The notes below the pieces were generated by a model, which searched no databases, was not told the DNA's origin, and saw nothing but the letters and a program-made list of their open reading frames with translations. A DNA stretch of 64,000 nt, taken from the NCBI GenBank assembly GCA_900016675.1, contig LN483070.1, forward strand, positions 1,798,001-1,862,000, read 5' to 3'. The stretch is from Arthrobacter saudimassiliensis. Lineage in GTDB: Bacteria > Actinomycetota > Actinomycetes > Actinomycetales > Micrococcaceae. This document shows positions 1-10,300 of the stretch, piece after piece. A program made the translations under genes and the position numbers. How positions within the stretch are numbered: the first letter of the stretch is position 1; the number at the start of each line of letters is the position of its first letter.

Positions 1-1341
1 GTCGCCCCGGCCGAAGTCGTCGTCCCGCCCGGAGTTGGCCAGCAGGTTGAACCGCTTCACGGTCGCCGGCAGCTCCGCCATGCCCAGGGAGGAGGCCAGT
101 TTCTCCAGCGTCGGCTCCTGCTTGGCGATGCCGGCGTCGTACCAGGCCTTCGGCAGGGGCTGGCGCGGAAACAGCCCGGCGCCGAAGAGGTACCGGTTGC
201 GGTAGCGCTGGTCGAAGATCATCCAGGCCGGAATATGCGGATCCTCCGCACTGTGCCTGCCGGTGATGATCTGCCCGGCGGTCATGTAGTTGACCGCCTC
301 ATTCATGAAGCGGCGGCCGTGGCCGTTGACGATGATCTGGCCCGGCAGCGACCGTTCCGCCAGCAGCGCACCCGGCTGCGGGCCCGGCACCGGCACCGCC
401 GGGAACCACCAGGCGGCATCCATGAAGGCCAGATCCGCGCCGTGGCTTTCGGCAATCCCGACGACGTCTCCCGTGTTGGATTCGGCGCCGAAGCTCCACG
501 AGCCGTCCACCGAAGGCGACTGGTACTTGCCCCGCATCTGAGCATTGCGGTCGAAGCCGCCGGTGGAGAGGATGACGCCGCGCCGCGCCCCGACGGCGAC
601 GTTTTCGCCGTTCCGCCGGACGACGACGCCGGCCACCCTGCCGTCTTCAATGACCAGGTCGGTCAGCGGCGTGTTGGTCCACACCGCCACGCCGGCCGCG
701 CGCAGCCCGGCGAGCAGCCCCGCGCCGAGGGCCTGGCCGCCGGCCAGGTACTCCCGGCCCAGGGCCATTCCGCCCACGCCGAGGCCCATCAGCCGCGCGC
801 CCGTCACCACGCCCTTGGGCGTGCGGGCCACGAGGTTGAGCCATTTGTAGCCCCGGCCGGTGATGGGCATGGGAAACGGAGCGGTCAGCGTGGGGCGGCG
901 CAGCAGGGCACGGTCCTCCCCCAGGACCTTCGCGTCGAAGGGCCGGGGTTCGCAGGCCCGTCCGGTCGCCGAGCCTCCGGGCAGTTCCGGAAAGTAGTCG
1001 GCGTACTCCTTCATGAACTGGAACTTCAACGGCGTGGCCCGGCGCAGCAGGTCGACGGCCGCCGGCCCGACGTCGATATGCGTCTGCCACCGCTCGTCCT
1101 CGACCTCGCCCCGGGTCGCTGCACGGAGGTAGGTGCGGATCCGCTCCGGGTCATCCCGCTGGCCGTTGTCGCGGAGGATGCTGTTGCCTGGTATCCAGAA
1201 CCCTCCGCCGGACAGCGAGGTGGAACCGCCCACGTGCGCGGATTTCTCCACGACCAGGACGCTCATCCCCCGGTCCGCGGCCGCCAGGGCCGCAAACATT
1301 CCCGTTCCCGCCCCAACCACGACGACATCGACGTCTTCCAT
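1..1341 (-). CDS. FAD-dependent 3-ketosteroid delta1-dehydrogenase-like protein (partial, 3' end outside window)
   Basis: About 447 N-terminal residues are present; the C-terminus lies beyond position 1. The protein begins with a dinucleotide-binding fold (VVVVGAGTGMFAALAAA, residues 6-22), followed by the flavoprotein segment GGSTSLSGGGFWIPGN (38-53) and a YADYFPELPGG stretch near residue 113. That order is typical of KstD-type flavoproteins, which introduce the 1,2 double bond into 3-ketosteroid ring A; Tyr113 or Tyr116 would be the ring-A catalytic tyrosine. The ATG at 1341 is preceded by GGGGAG, and no better start lies upstream. The substrate cannot be read from sequence: fumarate-reductase-like and other flavoproteins share this fold, and no other steroid gene is visible nearby. 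The family is likely, the exact reaction less so. Confidence 0.75.
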   Translation of the reverse strand, partial: MEDVDVVVVGAGTGMFAALAAADRGMSVLVVEKSAHVGGSTSLSGGGFWIPGNSILRDNGQRDDPERIRTYLRAATRGEVEDERWQTHIDVGPAAVDLLRRATPLKFQFMKEYADYFPELPGGSATGRACEPRPFDAKVLGEDRALLRRPTLTAPFPMPITGRGYKWLNLVARTPKGVVTGARLMGLGVGGMALGREYLAGGQALGAGLLAGLRAAGVAVWTNTPLTDLVIEDGRVAGVVVRRNGENVAVGARRGVILSTGGFDRNAQMRGKYQSPSVDGSWSFGAESNTGDVVGIAESHGADLAFMDAAWWFPAVPVPGPQPGALLAERSLPGQIIVNGHGRRFMNEAVNYMTAGQIITGRHSAEDPHIPAWMIFDQRYRNRYLFGAGLFPRQPLPKAWYDAGIAKQEPTLEKLASSLGMAELPATVKRFNLLANSGRDDDFGRGD

Positions 1342-1477
1342 GACGCTCCCCCACTCCCGCTGCAGGCTGCGGACGGCCGTCTCCGGGTCAGCGTCTTCGC
1401 AGCACCGCGCGGCGGGTCCGATGCGACTGGAGTATGTCAGATGGACGGGCGGACGGACAGGAGGAGAAAAGGAGAAC

Positions 1478-1512
1478 AAAAAAGAGAGGCCCGCTGATGC
1501 GGGCCTCTCTTT
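1478..1512 (-). terminator. Rho-independent terminator of the tRNA-Ala pair
   Basis: A perfect stem (AGAGAGGCCCGC with GCGGGCCTCTCT, 4-nt loop) is followed on the minus strand by a run of six T residues. It lies 7 bp past the last tRNA-Ala and separates the tRNAs from the KstD-like gene. Confidence 0.85.
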
Positions 1513-1518
1513 CCTCGG

Positions 1519-1591
1519 TGGAGGTAAGGGGATTCGAACCCCTGACCTTCTGCATGCCATGCAGACGCGCTACCAACTGCGCCATACCCCC
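1519..1591 (-). tRNA. tRNA-Ala(GGC), distal copy
   Basis: This 73-nt cloverleaf has anticodon loop ATGGCAT (anticodon GGC), a TTCGAAT T-loop and discriminator A73. The acceptor stem GGGGGTA pairs with TACCTCC and keeps the G3:U70 wobble that identifies alanine tRNAs. No CCA is encoded. It is co-transcribed with the next tRNA-Ala 4 bp upstream. Confidence 0.95.
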
Positions 1592-1595
1592 GGAG

Positions 1596-1668
1596 TGGAG
1601 CTGAGGGGACTCGAACCCCTGACCCCCTGCATGCCATGCAGGTGCGCTACCAGCTGCGCCACAGCCCC
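1596..1668 (-). tRNA. tRNA-Ala(GGC), proximal copy
   Basis: This is a second 73-nt tRNA-Ala with the same anticodon GGC and G3:U70. Its acceptor stem is GGGGCTG/CAGCTCC, so it differs from its neighbour by paired compensatory changes at positions 5-7. It sits 4 bp from the other copy in one transcript. Confidence 0.95.
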
Positions 1669-1707
1669 TGAAAAGTACCGTTTTACCGGCCTCCGGTGTG
1701 TTGTTTT

Positions 1708-1725
1708 CTTCGCCCTCCGGCGAAG
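1708..1725 (-). other. Hairpin in the tRNA-Ala precursor leader
   Basis: A perfect 7-bp stem, CTTCGCC/GGCGAAG with a 4-nt loop, lies between the promoter and the first tRNA. It may take part in 5' processing of the precursor; that is inference. Confidence 0.4.
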
Positions 1726-1735
1726 CAACTCCTCT

Positions 1736-1764
1736 ACTATAGTACAGCCGCCCGGCCGGCGCAA
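1736..1764 (-). promoter_or_regulatory. Sigma-A-type promoter of the tRNA-Ala pair
   Basis: On the minus strand TTGCGC is followed by exactly 17 bp and then TATAGT, a good housekeeping promoter. The predicted start is about 60 nt upstream of the first tRNA. Confidence 0.7.
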
Positions 1765-1808
1765 AATCGAACTACAGCCATGCAATTCAGGCGGCTCCGC
1801 CACCCCTG

Positions 1809-2504
1809 CTACGTCTCCTGCGGTGCCGCGGGGGCCTGCACCGGGAGGTCCTCCGGACCGAAGTTGTGGTGGGCAAGCTGCCAGCGCGGTCCGCCTCCGG
1901 CCGGATCGCGCTCATCCAGCAGGCTCCAGTGCGCGTTGGAGACCCCGCCGATCACCGCCCACGAGTCCTCCGGAAGCTCCAGCATGGCGCAGATCCCGGC
2001 GCGGATGGCCCCTCCGTGGCTGGCCACCACCAGGAGGCCCTCCGCGGGAACACGCTGCAGGGCTTCCCCCACGGCATCGGCTACCCGCCGGCCGACCTCC
2101 GCCCGGGTCTCTCCCCCGCCGGCCCGGGCGTTGCTCGCTCCGGCGGACCAGCGGGCCAGGGCCTCGCCGTCGTCGGCCGTGATGTCGGCAAAGCTCATGC
2201 CCTGCCAGCGCCCGGCCATCGTTTCGCGCAGCCTGTCGTCGAGGTCGACGTCGAGTCCGGCCGCGCTGCCCAGCGCCGCGGCGGTGTCGCGGGCGCGGGC
2301 CAGGTCGGAGGAGATAATGACGGCGGGCCGCAGCAGGCGCAGCCGCCGGGCTGCCGCCTCGGCCTGGGCCCGCCCGACGGCGTCGAGCGGAATGTCCAGC
2401 TGCCCCTGGAACCGGCCGGCGCGGTTCCATTCAGTGCGGCCGTGGCGCCAGAAGAGGACCCGGCGGCCCGTGTTCGCCGGGTCCCAGGGTGAGCGGGAGG
2501 CCAA
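1809..2504 (-). CDS. Histidine phosphatase family protein (phosphoglycerate mutase-like)
   Basis: This 231-residue protein has the phosphohistidine signature RHGRTEWN (catalytic His21) near the N-terminus and the second catalytic His in VVASHGGAIRAG in the C-terminal half, as in GpmB/CobC-type phosphatases. It is expected to hydrolyse a phosphate monoester through a phosphohistidine intermediate in the cytoplasm; the substrate is unknown. The gene starts 8 bp after the rsfS stop and is the last gene of the nadD-rsfS series, an arrangement common in Micrococcaceae. The proximity of tRNA genes does not imply a functional link. Confidence 0.88.
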   Translation of the reverse strand: MASRSPWDPANTGRRVLFWRHGRTEWNRAGRFQGQLDIPLDAVGRAQAEAAARRLRLLRPAVIISSDLARARDTAAALGSAAGLDVDLDDRLRETMAGRWQGMSFADITADDGEALARWSAGASNARAGGGETRAEVGRRVADAVGEALQRVPAEGLLVVASHGGAIRAGICAMLELPEDSWAVIGGVSNAHWSLLDERDPAGGGPRWQLAHHNFGPEDLPVQAPAAPQET

Positions 2505-2512
2505 GCCCGCCC

Positions 2513-2902
2513 TTACTCGGCGGAGTCGGCCGACGCTGCGGGCTGTTCCAGCTGCAGGTCGAGAACGGGGCAGTCCTTCCAGAGCCGGTCCAGGGCGTAG
2601 AAGACCCGGTCCTCCTCGTGCTGTACGTGGACCACGACGTTGGCGTAGTCCAGCAGGACCCAGCGCCCCTCGGAGCGGCCCTCGCGGCGGACCGGCTTGA
2701 GCCCGGTCTTGGCCAGTTCCTCTTCGACGGCGTCGACGATGGCGTTGACCTGCCGCTCGTTCGAGGCCGAGGCGATCAGGAAGACGTCGGTGATGGCAAG
2801 CCGGTCGCTGACGTCGATCGCGATGATGTCGTCGGCCAGCTTGGCGGCCGCGGCGGCGGCAGCCGTCCGGGCGGTCTCGATGGATGTTTCGGTGGCGCTC
2901 AC
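2513..2902 (-). CDS. rsfS: Ribosomal silencing factor RsfS
   Basis: This 129-residue protein matches the RsfS/Iojap family. It has an Ala-rich amphipathic N-terminal helix, then DIIAIDVSDRLAITDVFLIA and SNERQVNAIVDAVEE, and the GRWVLLDYANVVVHV core ending in the YALDRLW segment. RsfS binds ribosomal protein L14 on the free 50S subunit and blocks joining with 30S during starvation. It lies downstream of nadD with the Ala-rich membrane protein between them, and 8 bp before the phosphatase gene, so it is almost certainly translated from one polycistronic message. Length is normal for the family. Confidence 0.95.
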   Translation of the reverse strand: MSATETSIETARTAAAAAAAKLADDIIAIDVSDRLAITDVFLIASASNERQVNAIVDAVEEELAKTGLKPVRREGRSEGRWVLLDYANVVVHVQHEEDRVFYALDRLWKDCPVLDLQLEQPAASADSAE

Positions 2903-2920
2903 ATGTCTCCTAGGGTTGCG

Positions 2921-4498
2921 TCAGCTGCCGAAGCCGCTGACGATCAGCAAGATGCTGGTGACGAGGGCTGCGAACCCTGCACCGGCAAGGCCGAAGGATA
3001 CCCAGCGCATCCTTCGGGTGCGGCCGAGTCCGGCCGTCATGACGTCAAGCGGATCCAGGCCGAAGGCGCTGCGCGCTCCGATCGGATGGGCGCCCTGGTC
3101 GGGGTCAAGCGGGGCGTTCACCAGTGCGTCGGCCCGGGCAAGGATGCGGGCGTGCCGCGCCTCGGCGGCGGCGTCGGCGGCGGCGTCCCTGGCGGCTGCG
3201 CGCGGCTGGGACCGTCGGTCCTGGCTGCGTGCCGGCTGCTGTGCCGGGGCCTGCGGCTGCCGGTCGGTGACGATCGGGACATGGGCCGTCGGCGGGCGCT
3301 TCATGACCGGACGGTCCATGCCGGGCACCCGGACGAACTCCAGCGGAGTGACCATCGCCAGGTTGTGCGCGGTGGTCGGGTCGTTCGCCTGCGGCCGGCG
3401 CTGCTGGTTTTCCTCGGAAAGCCGCTGGATGTTCTGCGTGCGCTTGTTCAGGACGGCAGCGCGTTCGGCCAGGGCCTTCTGCTGGGCGAGCAGTTCGAGG
3501 TCCACCGAATAGGGGTCCTCCTTCCGCATCGCCTCCATCATCGCCACCTGGTTGCGGGCCTGGCCCTCCAGCGCCTGGCGGGCTGCCAGGGCCTGTTCCA
3601 CGCTCATGTTGGCGACGTCGGCGTTGGGATCCTCGTCCGCCCCGGCGGCGGGTGCACCGGGGGCGGCGGACTTGTCCGCAGCGCCGGCAGTGGGCCCGGA
3701 CGGTGCGTCGCCGCGCTTCGGCGCGGCGGTGTCCGCGGAAACGCCGGGTCGGTCCGCGGGCTTCGGCGCGTCGGCGTCCGCGGGGACGGCTCCGGCGGGT
3801 GCTTTCGGCCGTTCGGCAGCGGCGCCGGCGGACGGGCCGTCAGCGGCCAGGCCGGCCTCGGCCAGGCGGCGGGCACGGCGGCTGGGTGCAGCCTTTGCCG
3901 GTCCGTCCTGGGCTGCCTTGGTGCCGCCGGGGACGGCCTTGGTGGCGGCCGCGGCGGCCTTCGGCGCGGCCGCGGCGGCGTCGCCGGGTCTGCCCGCGGC
4001 CCGGGGGCTGCGGGTCGGGGCCTTCGAGGCGGGAGCTTTCGCAGCGGGCGCGGCTGTCCCGCTGTCCTGGGCCTTCCGGGGGCTGCGGGCCTGCTCCTTC
4101 GGGGCGGGCTCCTTCGCTGCCGGCGCGGCTTCGGTACCGGCGGACCCTCCATCTGCAGTGCCGGCCTCGGGTCCGGCCGTGCGGCGCCGGCCGGGGGCCG
4201 AGGCCTCCTGCTGTTCCTTTGGTGCCGGCTGGTCCTTGGATGCCTGCTGTTCCTTCGACGCCTCCTGGGCGGCACGCTGCTGCTGCAGCCGAAGCTGCCG
4301 GCGCGTGGGCGGGGCTGCGGACCCGGCAGCCGGCTTCGGCTGGTTCTCGGTGAGCGCCTTGTAGGCCCTCAGGGCCTCGCGGTCCCTGGCGCGCTGCTGG
4401 GATTCCCGCTCCGGGGCGGGCCTGCCAGCGTCCGCCGGTACGTCAGCCGCCCGACGGCTTCGCCGTGGTGCGTCTACGGACTCTGGACCGTTAGTCAT
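2921..4498 (-). CDS. Ala/Pro-rich, intrinsically disordered protein with one C-terminal membrane anchor
   Basis: I recognise no family. Of 525 residues, roughly the first 300 are low-complexity Ala, Pro, Lys, Glu and Gly sequence with many KEQQ/APKE/AAKAPA-like blocks. A short Gln/Glu-rich, possibly coiled segment ([20 protein letters not shown]) follows. The C-terminus ends with a single predicted membrane helix ([20 protein letters not shown]) and almost no tail, so the bulk is predicted cytoplasmic. The start overlaps the nadD stop by 8 bp and rsfS follows after 18 bp, so the gene sits inside a conserved operon and is probably co-translated. The sequence stays strongly GC-biased like its neighbours, with no sign of transfer. 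Confidence 0.8.
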   Translation of the reverse strand: MTNGPESVDAPRRSRRAADVPADAGRPAPERESQQRARDREALRAYKALTENQPKPAAGSAAPPTRRQLRLQQQRAAQEASKEQQASKDQPAPKEQQEASAPGRRRTAGPEAGTADGGSAGTEAAPAAKEPAPKEQARSPRKAQDSGTAAPAAKAPASKAPTRSPRAAGRPGDAAAAAPKAAAAATKAVPGGTKAAQDGPAKAAPSRRARRLAEAGLAADGPSAGAAAERPKAPAGAVPADADAPKPADRPGVSADTAAPKRGDAPSGPTAGAADKSAAPGAPAAGADEDPNADVANMSVEQALAARQALEGQARNQVAMMEAMRKEDPYSVDLELLAQQKALAERAAVLNKRTQNIQRLSEENQQRRPQANDPTTAHNLAMVTPLEFVRVPGMDRPVMKRPPTAHVPIVTDRQPQAPAQQPARSQDRRSQPRAAARDAAADAAAEARHARILARADALVNAPLDPDQGAHPIGARSAFGLDPLDVMTAGLGRTRRMRWVSFGLAGAGFAALVTSILLIVSGFGS

Positions 4499-5219
4499 TT
4501 CCTACCCATCCGCTATCTGTCGCTTGGAGCTGCTGGTTGGCTGTGTCGCTGGCGGCTGCACGCGGGGCCGGATCCGGATCCGGCGCATACAGCCGGTGCT
4601 TGGCAATGTACTGCACGACGCCGTCGGGCACGAGGTACCAGACCGGCTGGCCGGCGGCCACGCGCTGCCTGCAGTCGGTGGAGGAGATCGCCATTGCGGG
4701 GACCTCCAGCAGGCTCACGTCGTCTCGGCCCATGTTCTGCAGTTCATGGCCCGGACGGGTCACCCCCACGAAGTGGGCCAGGGACCACAGCTCACCGATG
4801 TCCTTCCAGGACAGGATCTGCGCCATCGCGTCCGCCCCGGTGATGAAGTACAGCTCCGCATCCGGGCGGGCCTGCCGCAGGTCCCGAAGCGTGTCGATGG
4901 TGTACGTCGGCCCGGGCCGGTCGATGTCGACGCGGCTGACCGTGAAGCGGGGGTTCGACGCCGTGGCCACGACCGTCATCAGGTAACGGTGCTCGGCGGG
5001 GCTGACCACCTGGTCCGACTTGTGCCACGGCTCGCCGGTGGGCACGAAGACCACCTCGTCCAGGTCGAACTCCGCGGCCACCTCGCTGGCGGCCACCAGG
5101 TGGCCATGGTGGATCGGGTCAAAGGTCCCGCCCATCACGCCCAGGCGGAACGGCCGGGACCGGCCGTCCGCGCCGTCGCGCCTGGCGTCCATATGGAAAA
5201 CTGTTCCTGCTTTATCCAC
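4491..5219 (-). CDS. nadD: Nicotinate-nucleotide adenylyltransferase
   Basis: NadD converts nicotinate mononucleotide and ATP to deamido-NAD in NAD synthesis. The 242-residue product has the nucleotidyltransferase motif [12 protein letters not shown] near residue 29 and the C-terminal [10 protein letters not shown], a form of the ISSTxIR motif. The first ATG gives an N-terminal extension; the in-frame ATG nine codons later (4-MDARRDG start near 5192) is an equally good candidate. It leads the nadD, membrane-anchored protein, rsfS and phosphatase operon and overlaps the next gene by 8 bp. Confidence 0.95.
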   Translation of the reverse strand: MDKAGTVFHMDARRDGADGRSRPFRLGVMGGTFDPIHHGHLVAASEVAAEFDLDEVVFVPTGEPWHKSDQVVSPAEHRYLMTVVATASNPRFTVSRVDIDRPGPTYTIDTLRDLRQARPDAELYFITGADAMAQILSWKDIGELWSLAHFVGVTRPGHELQNMGRDDVSLLEVPAMAISSTDCRQRVAAGQPVWYLVPDGVVQYIAKHRLYAPDPDPAPRAAASDTANQQLQATDSGWVGND

Positions 5220-5230
5220 CGCGGCCGGTG

Positions 5231-5470
5231 TCAGCCTTCGATGCCCTGGCCGTGGTCATGCTTGTTGGGGAACTGGCGCTGCGGATCCACATGCTCCGCC
5301 GTGGCCTCGTGGCGGTGGCCCAGGCTGGTGAACATGACCGTGGCGAGCATCAGGACCAGGAAGAGCCCGAAGATGATGCCGCCGTAGGCGTACGCGGACA
5401 TGGGCAGCTCAACGTGCGCCTCGGAGTGCTCTGCCGCGGTGAGCGCGGCGCTGGAAAGCTGGATCAGCAT
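5231..5470 (-). CDS. Small single-pass membrane protein (79 aa), unknown function
   Basis: The 79 residues contain one hydrophobic helix ([20 protein letters not shown], residues 27-46), flanked by an acidic N-terminal part and a His-rich, charged tail ([12 protein letters not shown] and KHDHGQG). The ATG has GGGGAG upstream. It lies 11 bp before nadD and after the proA terminator, so it likely begins the nadD operon. Small proteins of this sort between proA and nadD occur in related actinobacteria as hypotheticals. Function is unknown. Confidence 0.75.
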   Translation of the reverse strand: MLIQLSSAALTAAEHSEAHVELPMSAYAYGGIIFGLFLVLMLATVMFTSLGHRHEATAEHVDPQRQFPNKHDHGQGIEG

Positions 5471-5548
5471 GGATCTCCCCTTGAGAAGTCTCTGGTGGGC
5501 CGGTTTCCCGGCGTGGTGTCTTTATCAATGGTAGCCGCCCGGCACGGC

Positions 5549-5578
5549 GGACCCGGCAGGGCCCGCCCTGCCGGGTCC
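5549..5578 (-). terminator. Hairpin terminator after proA
   Basis: A GC-rich perfect stem (GGACCCGGCAGGG / CCCTGCCGGGTCC, short loop) lies just downstream of the proA stop on the minus strand. There is no long T-run, as is common in high-GC genomes. Confidence 0.6.
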
Positions 5579-5597
5579 GGTCCGGCCGTGCTTCCGG

Positions 5598-6956
5598 TCA
5601 GCTGCGGACGTGCCCGTCGCCCTGCACGATCCACTTGGTGGTGGTCAGTTCGGTCAGGCCCATCGGCCCGCGGGCGTGCATCTTCTGGGTGGAGATGCCC
5701 ACCTCGGCGCCGAGCCCGAACTGCCCGCCGTCGGTGAAGCGGGTGGAGGCGTTGACGATCACGGCGGCGGAGTCGATCTCCGCGATGAAGCGTTCGGCCT
5801 GGGCGAGGTCGTTGGTGAGGATCGCCTCGGTGTGGCCGGTGGACCAGCGCCGGATATGCTCCAGCGCCTCGTCCATGTCGTCGACCATCGCGACGGCGAG
5901 GTCCAGGTCCATGTATTCGCGTCCCCAGTCCTCCTCGGAGGCGGGCACTGATTCGACGCCGTCGGGCAGCAGCGCGGCCACCCGCCCGTCCACGTGCAGC
6001 CGGACGCCGGCCCCGGCCAGCGCGGCGAGCACGTCCGGGGCGGCGGCCGCGTCGCGGTGCAGGAGCAGGGTCTCCACGGTGTTGCAGACGCTGGGCCGCT
6101 GGGTCTTGGCGTTGAGCAGGATCGGCACCGCCATCTCGGCCGGGGCGGAGGCGTCCAGGTAGATGTGGACGTTGCCCTCGCCCGTTTCGATGACGGGCAC
6201 GGCGGCGTTGGCCACCACGGTCTGGATCAGGTCGCGGCCGCCGCGGGGAATGAGCACGTCGACCTTCCCGCGGGCCTTCATCAGCACGTTGGCCCCGCTT
6301 CGCCCGTACTGGTCGATGCTCTGTACCGCGTCCGCGGGCAGGCCGGCGGCTTCAAGCGCGTCACGGATGATCTCCACCAGCACGGCGTTGGTGCGTCCGG
6401 CCGCGCTGCCACCGCGCAGGATGACTGCGTTGCCGCTCTTCAGGGCCAGGCCGGCGATGTCCACGGTGACGTTGGGGCGGGCCTCGTAGATGGCCGCCAC
6501 GACGCCGAGGGGAACGTGCACCTGGCGCAGCCGCAGCCCATTGGGCAGGGTCTGCCCGCGGGCCACGGTCCCGACCGGATCCGGCAGCCCGGCGAGCATC
6601 TTCAGCGCATCGGCGAGCCCGCCGATCCGCTCCGGCGTCAGGGTGAGGCGGTCCAGCAGGGCGGCGGAGGTCCCGTTGCTTCGCCCCGCCTCCAGGTCCT
6701 GGGCGTTGGCGGCCAGGATGCGGTCCTGTCCTGCGAGCACCCGGCGGGCGATCTCTTCCAGGGCCGCGTCTTTACGCGCGCGGGTGGCACGGGCCAGCCT
6801 GCGCGAGGCGGTGCGGGCAGCGTCGGCGACGGCCAGGACGCCCGCCTCGATGCCGTCGGCACCCTCGGCCGGTTCGCGGGTCTCGACTCCGTCGGCGGCG
6901 GCGGCGGCTTCCTCGGCGGCGTTTTCGGCTGCGGCTGTGGAGGTGTTCACGGTCAT
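5598..6956 (-). CDS. proA: Glutamate-5-semialdehyde dehydrogenase (gamma-glutamyl phosphate reductase)
   Basis: ProA reduces gamma-glutamyl phosphate to glutamate semialdehyde with NADPH, the second step of proline synthesis. The 452-residue product shows LGVVAAIYEARPNVTVD, the NADPH-binding LKSGNAVILRGGSAA, the active-site Cys segment TQRPSVCNTVETLL, and a C-terminal GAEVGISTQKMHARGPMGL. An Ala/Glu-rich N-terminal extension of about 35 residues precedes the conserved domain, so a later start is possible. It lies 9 bp downstream of proB and forms a proBA operon. Confidence 0.96.
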   Translation of the reverse strand: MTVNTSTAAAENAAEEAAAAADGVETREPAEGADGIEAGVLAVADAARTASRRLARATRARKDAALEEIARRVLAGQDRILAANAQDLEAGRSNGTSAALLDRLTLTPERIGGLADALKMLAGLPDPVGTVARGQTLPNGLRLRQVHVPLGVVAAIYEARPNVTVDIAGLALKSGNAVILRGGSAAGRTNAVLVEIIRDALEAAGLPADAVQSIDQYGRSGANVLMKARGKVDVLIPRGGRDLIQTVVANAAVPVIETGEGNVHIYLDASAPAEMAVPILLNAKTQRPSVCNTVETLLLHRDAAAAPDVLAALAGAGVRLHVDGRVAALLPDGVESVPASEEDWGREYMDLDLAVAMVDDMDEALEHIRRWSTGHTEAILTNDLAQAERFIAEIDSAAVIVNASTRFTDGGQFGLGAEVGISTQKMHARGPMGLTELTTTKWIVQGDGHVRS

Positions 6957-6965
6957 GCTCCCAGT

Positions 6966-8270
6966 CTAGTTGGCGGTCGGTACGTCGGAGGGGGCAGGCG
7001 CAGCATCCGGCAGGCCTGCCGGCAGGCGGGACGGCTCTTCCGGCCCCGCCGACAGGGCATCGGCGTGCCGGCTGCCCGGCAGCACCACGAGGTCGTTCAC
7101 GTGCACCACCGCCCGGTCATAGCTGCTGCCGCGTTCCTGCGAGAGTTCCCGGGTGGAGCGCCCCAGCATGGCGGGCAGTTCGTCGGACCCGTAGTTGGTC
7201 AGCCCGTGGGCGACGACGACGCCGCGGCTGTCCGCCAGGGCCACCGGATCGCCGGGCTCGAAGCTGCCGCGGACCTCGGTGATGCCGGCGGCCAGCAGCG
7301 AGCGGCGCCGCTGTCCGACGGCCTTGACCGCGCCGTCGTCGAGCACCAGGGTGCCGCGGATGCGGGCCAGGTGGGCGAGCCAGAGCAGCCGGATCGGCTG
7401 GCGCCGGCCGCGGGTGCTGAACCAGGTGCCGACGTCCTCGCCGGCCAGGGCGGCCGCCGCGTTGGCGGTGGAGGTGACCAGCGCCGGAATGCCCGAGGCG
7501 GCGGCGATGGTGGCCGCCTCCACCTTGGTGACCATTCCGCCGGTTCCGGTGCCGGCACGGCCGACCTTGCCGATCCGCACGTCCTCCAGGTCCTTCGGGC
7601 CGGTCACCTCGGGAATCCGGACGGCGCCGGCGGCCGGCGGGCCGTCGTAAAGGGCGTCGACGTCGGAAAGCAGGATCAGCGCGTCGGCCTTCACCAGGTG
7701 TGCCACCAGGGCGGCGAGGCGGTCGTTGTCGCCGAACCGGATCTCATGGCTGGCCACCGTGTCGTTCTCGTTCACGATGGGCAGCACGCCGAAGTTCAGC
7801 AGCCGTTCCATGGCCCGGTGCGCGTTGGCGTGGGTGGAGCGGCGCATCAGGTCCTCCACGGTGAGCAGCACCTGGCTGACGGTGACGCCGTGCCGGCTGA
7901 AGAACTCGTTGTAGCGGGCCATGAGCAGGCCCTGCCCCACGCTCGCGGCGGCCTGCTGGGTGGAAAGATGGCTGGGCCGTTTCGTCAGCCCCAGCGGGGC
8001 CAGGCCGGCGCTGATCGCACCGGAGGAGACAAAGATGATCTCCGTCCCCTGCCGATGGCGTGCGGACAGGACGGCGGCCAGCTGCTGAAGCGCGTCGTCG
8101 GAGATGCCGCCGGCCACCGAGGTCAGGGAGGAGGAGCCGACCTTGACCACGATGCGGCGGGCACGGGCCAGGCCGGCGCGGGACTTCAAGGGGCGGCGCT
8201 TCTCCGGTGCCGCCGCCGCGGCGGCGGAGGGCGCGGGTGCTGTCTGGTCTGTGTGTGCGTTATCTGTCAT
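6966..8270 (-). CDS. proB: Glutamate 5-kinase
   Basis: ProB phosphorylates glutamate to gamma-glutamyl phosphate, the feedback-regulated first step of proline synthesis. The 434-residue product has the amino-acid-kinase start RRIVVKVGSSSLT, then FVSSGAISAGL and PIVNENDTVA, the ATP-site region GTGGMVTKVEAA, and a C-terminal PUA domain (about residues 310-390). The last 35 residues are Pro/Ala-rich and beyond the usual family end. It is followed 9 bp later by proA and preceded by obgE on the same strand. Confidence 0.96.
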   Translation of the reverse strand: MTDNAHTDQTAPAPSAAAAAAPEKRRPLKSRAGLARARRIVVKVGSSSLTSVAGGISDDALQQLAAVLSARHRQGTEIIFVSSGAISAGLAPLGLTKRPSHLSTQQAAASVGQGLLMARYNEFFSRHGVTVSQVLLTVEDLMRRSTHANAHRAMERLLNFGVLPIVNENDTVASHEIRFGDNDRLAALVAHLVKADALILLSDVDALYDGPPAAGAVRIPEVTGPKDLEDVRIGKVGRAGTGTGGMVTKVEAATIAAASGIPALVTSTANAAAALAGEDVGTWFSTRGRRQPIRLLWLAHLARIRGTLVLDDGAVKAVGQRRRSLLAAGITEVRGSFEPGDPVALADSRGVVVAHGLTNYGSDELPAMLGRSTRELSQERGSSYDRAVVHVNDLVVLPGSRHADALSAGPEEPSRLPAGLPDAAPAPSDVPTAN

Positions 8271-8283
8271 GACCAGACCAGCC

Positions 8284-8312
8284 TATGCCCCGGCTCCGGG
8301 GAGCCGGGGCAT
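8284..8312 (-). terminator. GC-rich hairpin between obgE and proB
   Basis: A near-perfect stem (ATGCCCCGGCT / AGCCGGGGCAT) lies within 40 bp after the obgE stop. It has no T-run, so it may only attenuate transcription into proB. Confidence 0.4.
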
Positions 8313-8320
8313 TGTGAAGC

Positions 8321-9880
<1,560 letters not shown>

Positions 9881-9928
9881 TCAAGGGCCTGGGGGGGGAT
9901 AATGCCAAGTCTACTCGGCTTAAAACAC

Positions 9929-9958
9929 GACGGGGCGGGCCATGCGGCCCGCCCCGTC
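9929..9958 (-). terminator. Terminator after rpmA
   Basis: A 13-bp stem (GACGGGGCGGGCC / GGCCCGCCCCGTC, 4-nt loop) is followed on the minus strand by GTGTTTTA. It ends the rplU-rpmA message before obgE. Confidence 0.8.
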
Positions 9959-9976
9959 GACAAAGCTGGAAGTGGA

Positions 9977-10237
9977 TTACTCCGCGGCAGCTGCCACGAT
10001 GTTCACCACGCGGCGGCCACGACGGCTGCCGAACTCGACTGCGCCCGCCTCGAGGGCGAACAGGGTGTCGTCACCGCCACGGCCGACGCCGGCGCCGGGG
10101 TGGAAGTGGGTGCCGCGCTGGCGGACGAGGATCTCGCCGGCCTTGACGACCTGGCCGCCGAAGCGCTTCACGCCGAGGTACTGTGCGTTCGAGTCGCGGC
10201 CGTTGCGAGTAGAGCTCGCACCTTTCTTATGTGCCAT
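9977..10237 (-). CDS. rpmA: 50S ribosomal protein L27
   Basis: L27 sits near the peptidyl-transferase centre. The 86-residue product starts [20 protein letters not shown], with the basic N-terminal tail directly after the Met, so no N-terminal cleavage as in Firmicutes is expected. The core [20 protein letters not shown] and [20 protein letters not shown] is canonical. It is co-transcribed behind rplU (63-bp gap). Confidence 0.98.
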   Translation of the reverse strand: MAHKKGASSTRNGRDSNAQYLGVKRFGGQVVKAGEILVRQRGTHFHPGAGVGRGGDDTLFALEAGAVEFGSRRGRRVVNIVAAAAE

Positions 10238-10300
10238 TTTCTATGCCTGCCTTTGCTCTGGCTGAACTGGAAACCGGGTGCCGGCGGACCGGCAGCGGAA

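Noticed and set aside
1388-1803. Short open frames with products containing MAQLVARLHGMQ-like sequence
   Set aside because: They are translations of the tRNA-Ala genes, a well-known artefact.
2489-4843. A 784-codon plus-strand open frame across rsfS, the Ala-rich protein and nadD
   Set aside because: Shadow of the minus-strand operon, without a ribosome site or family features.
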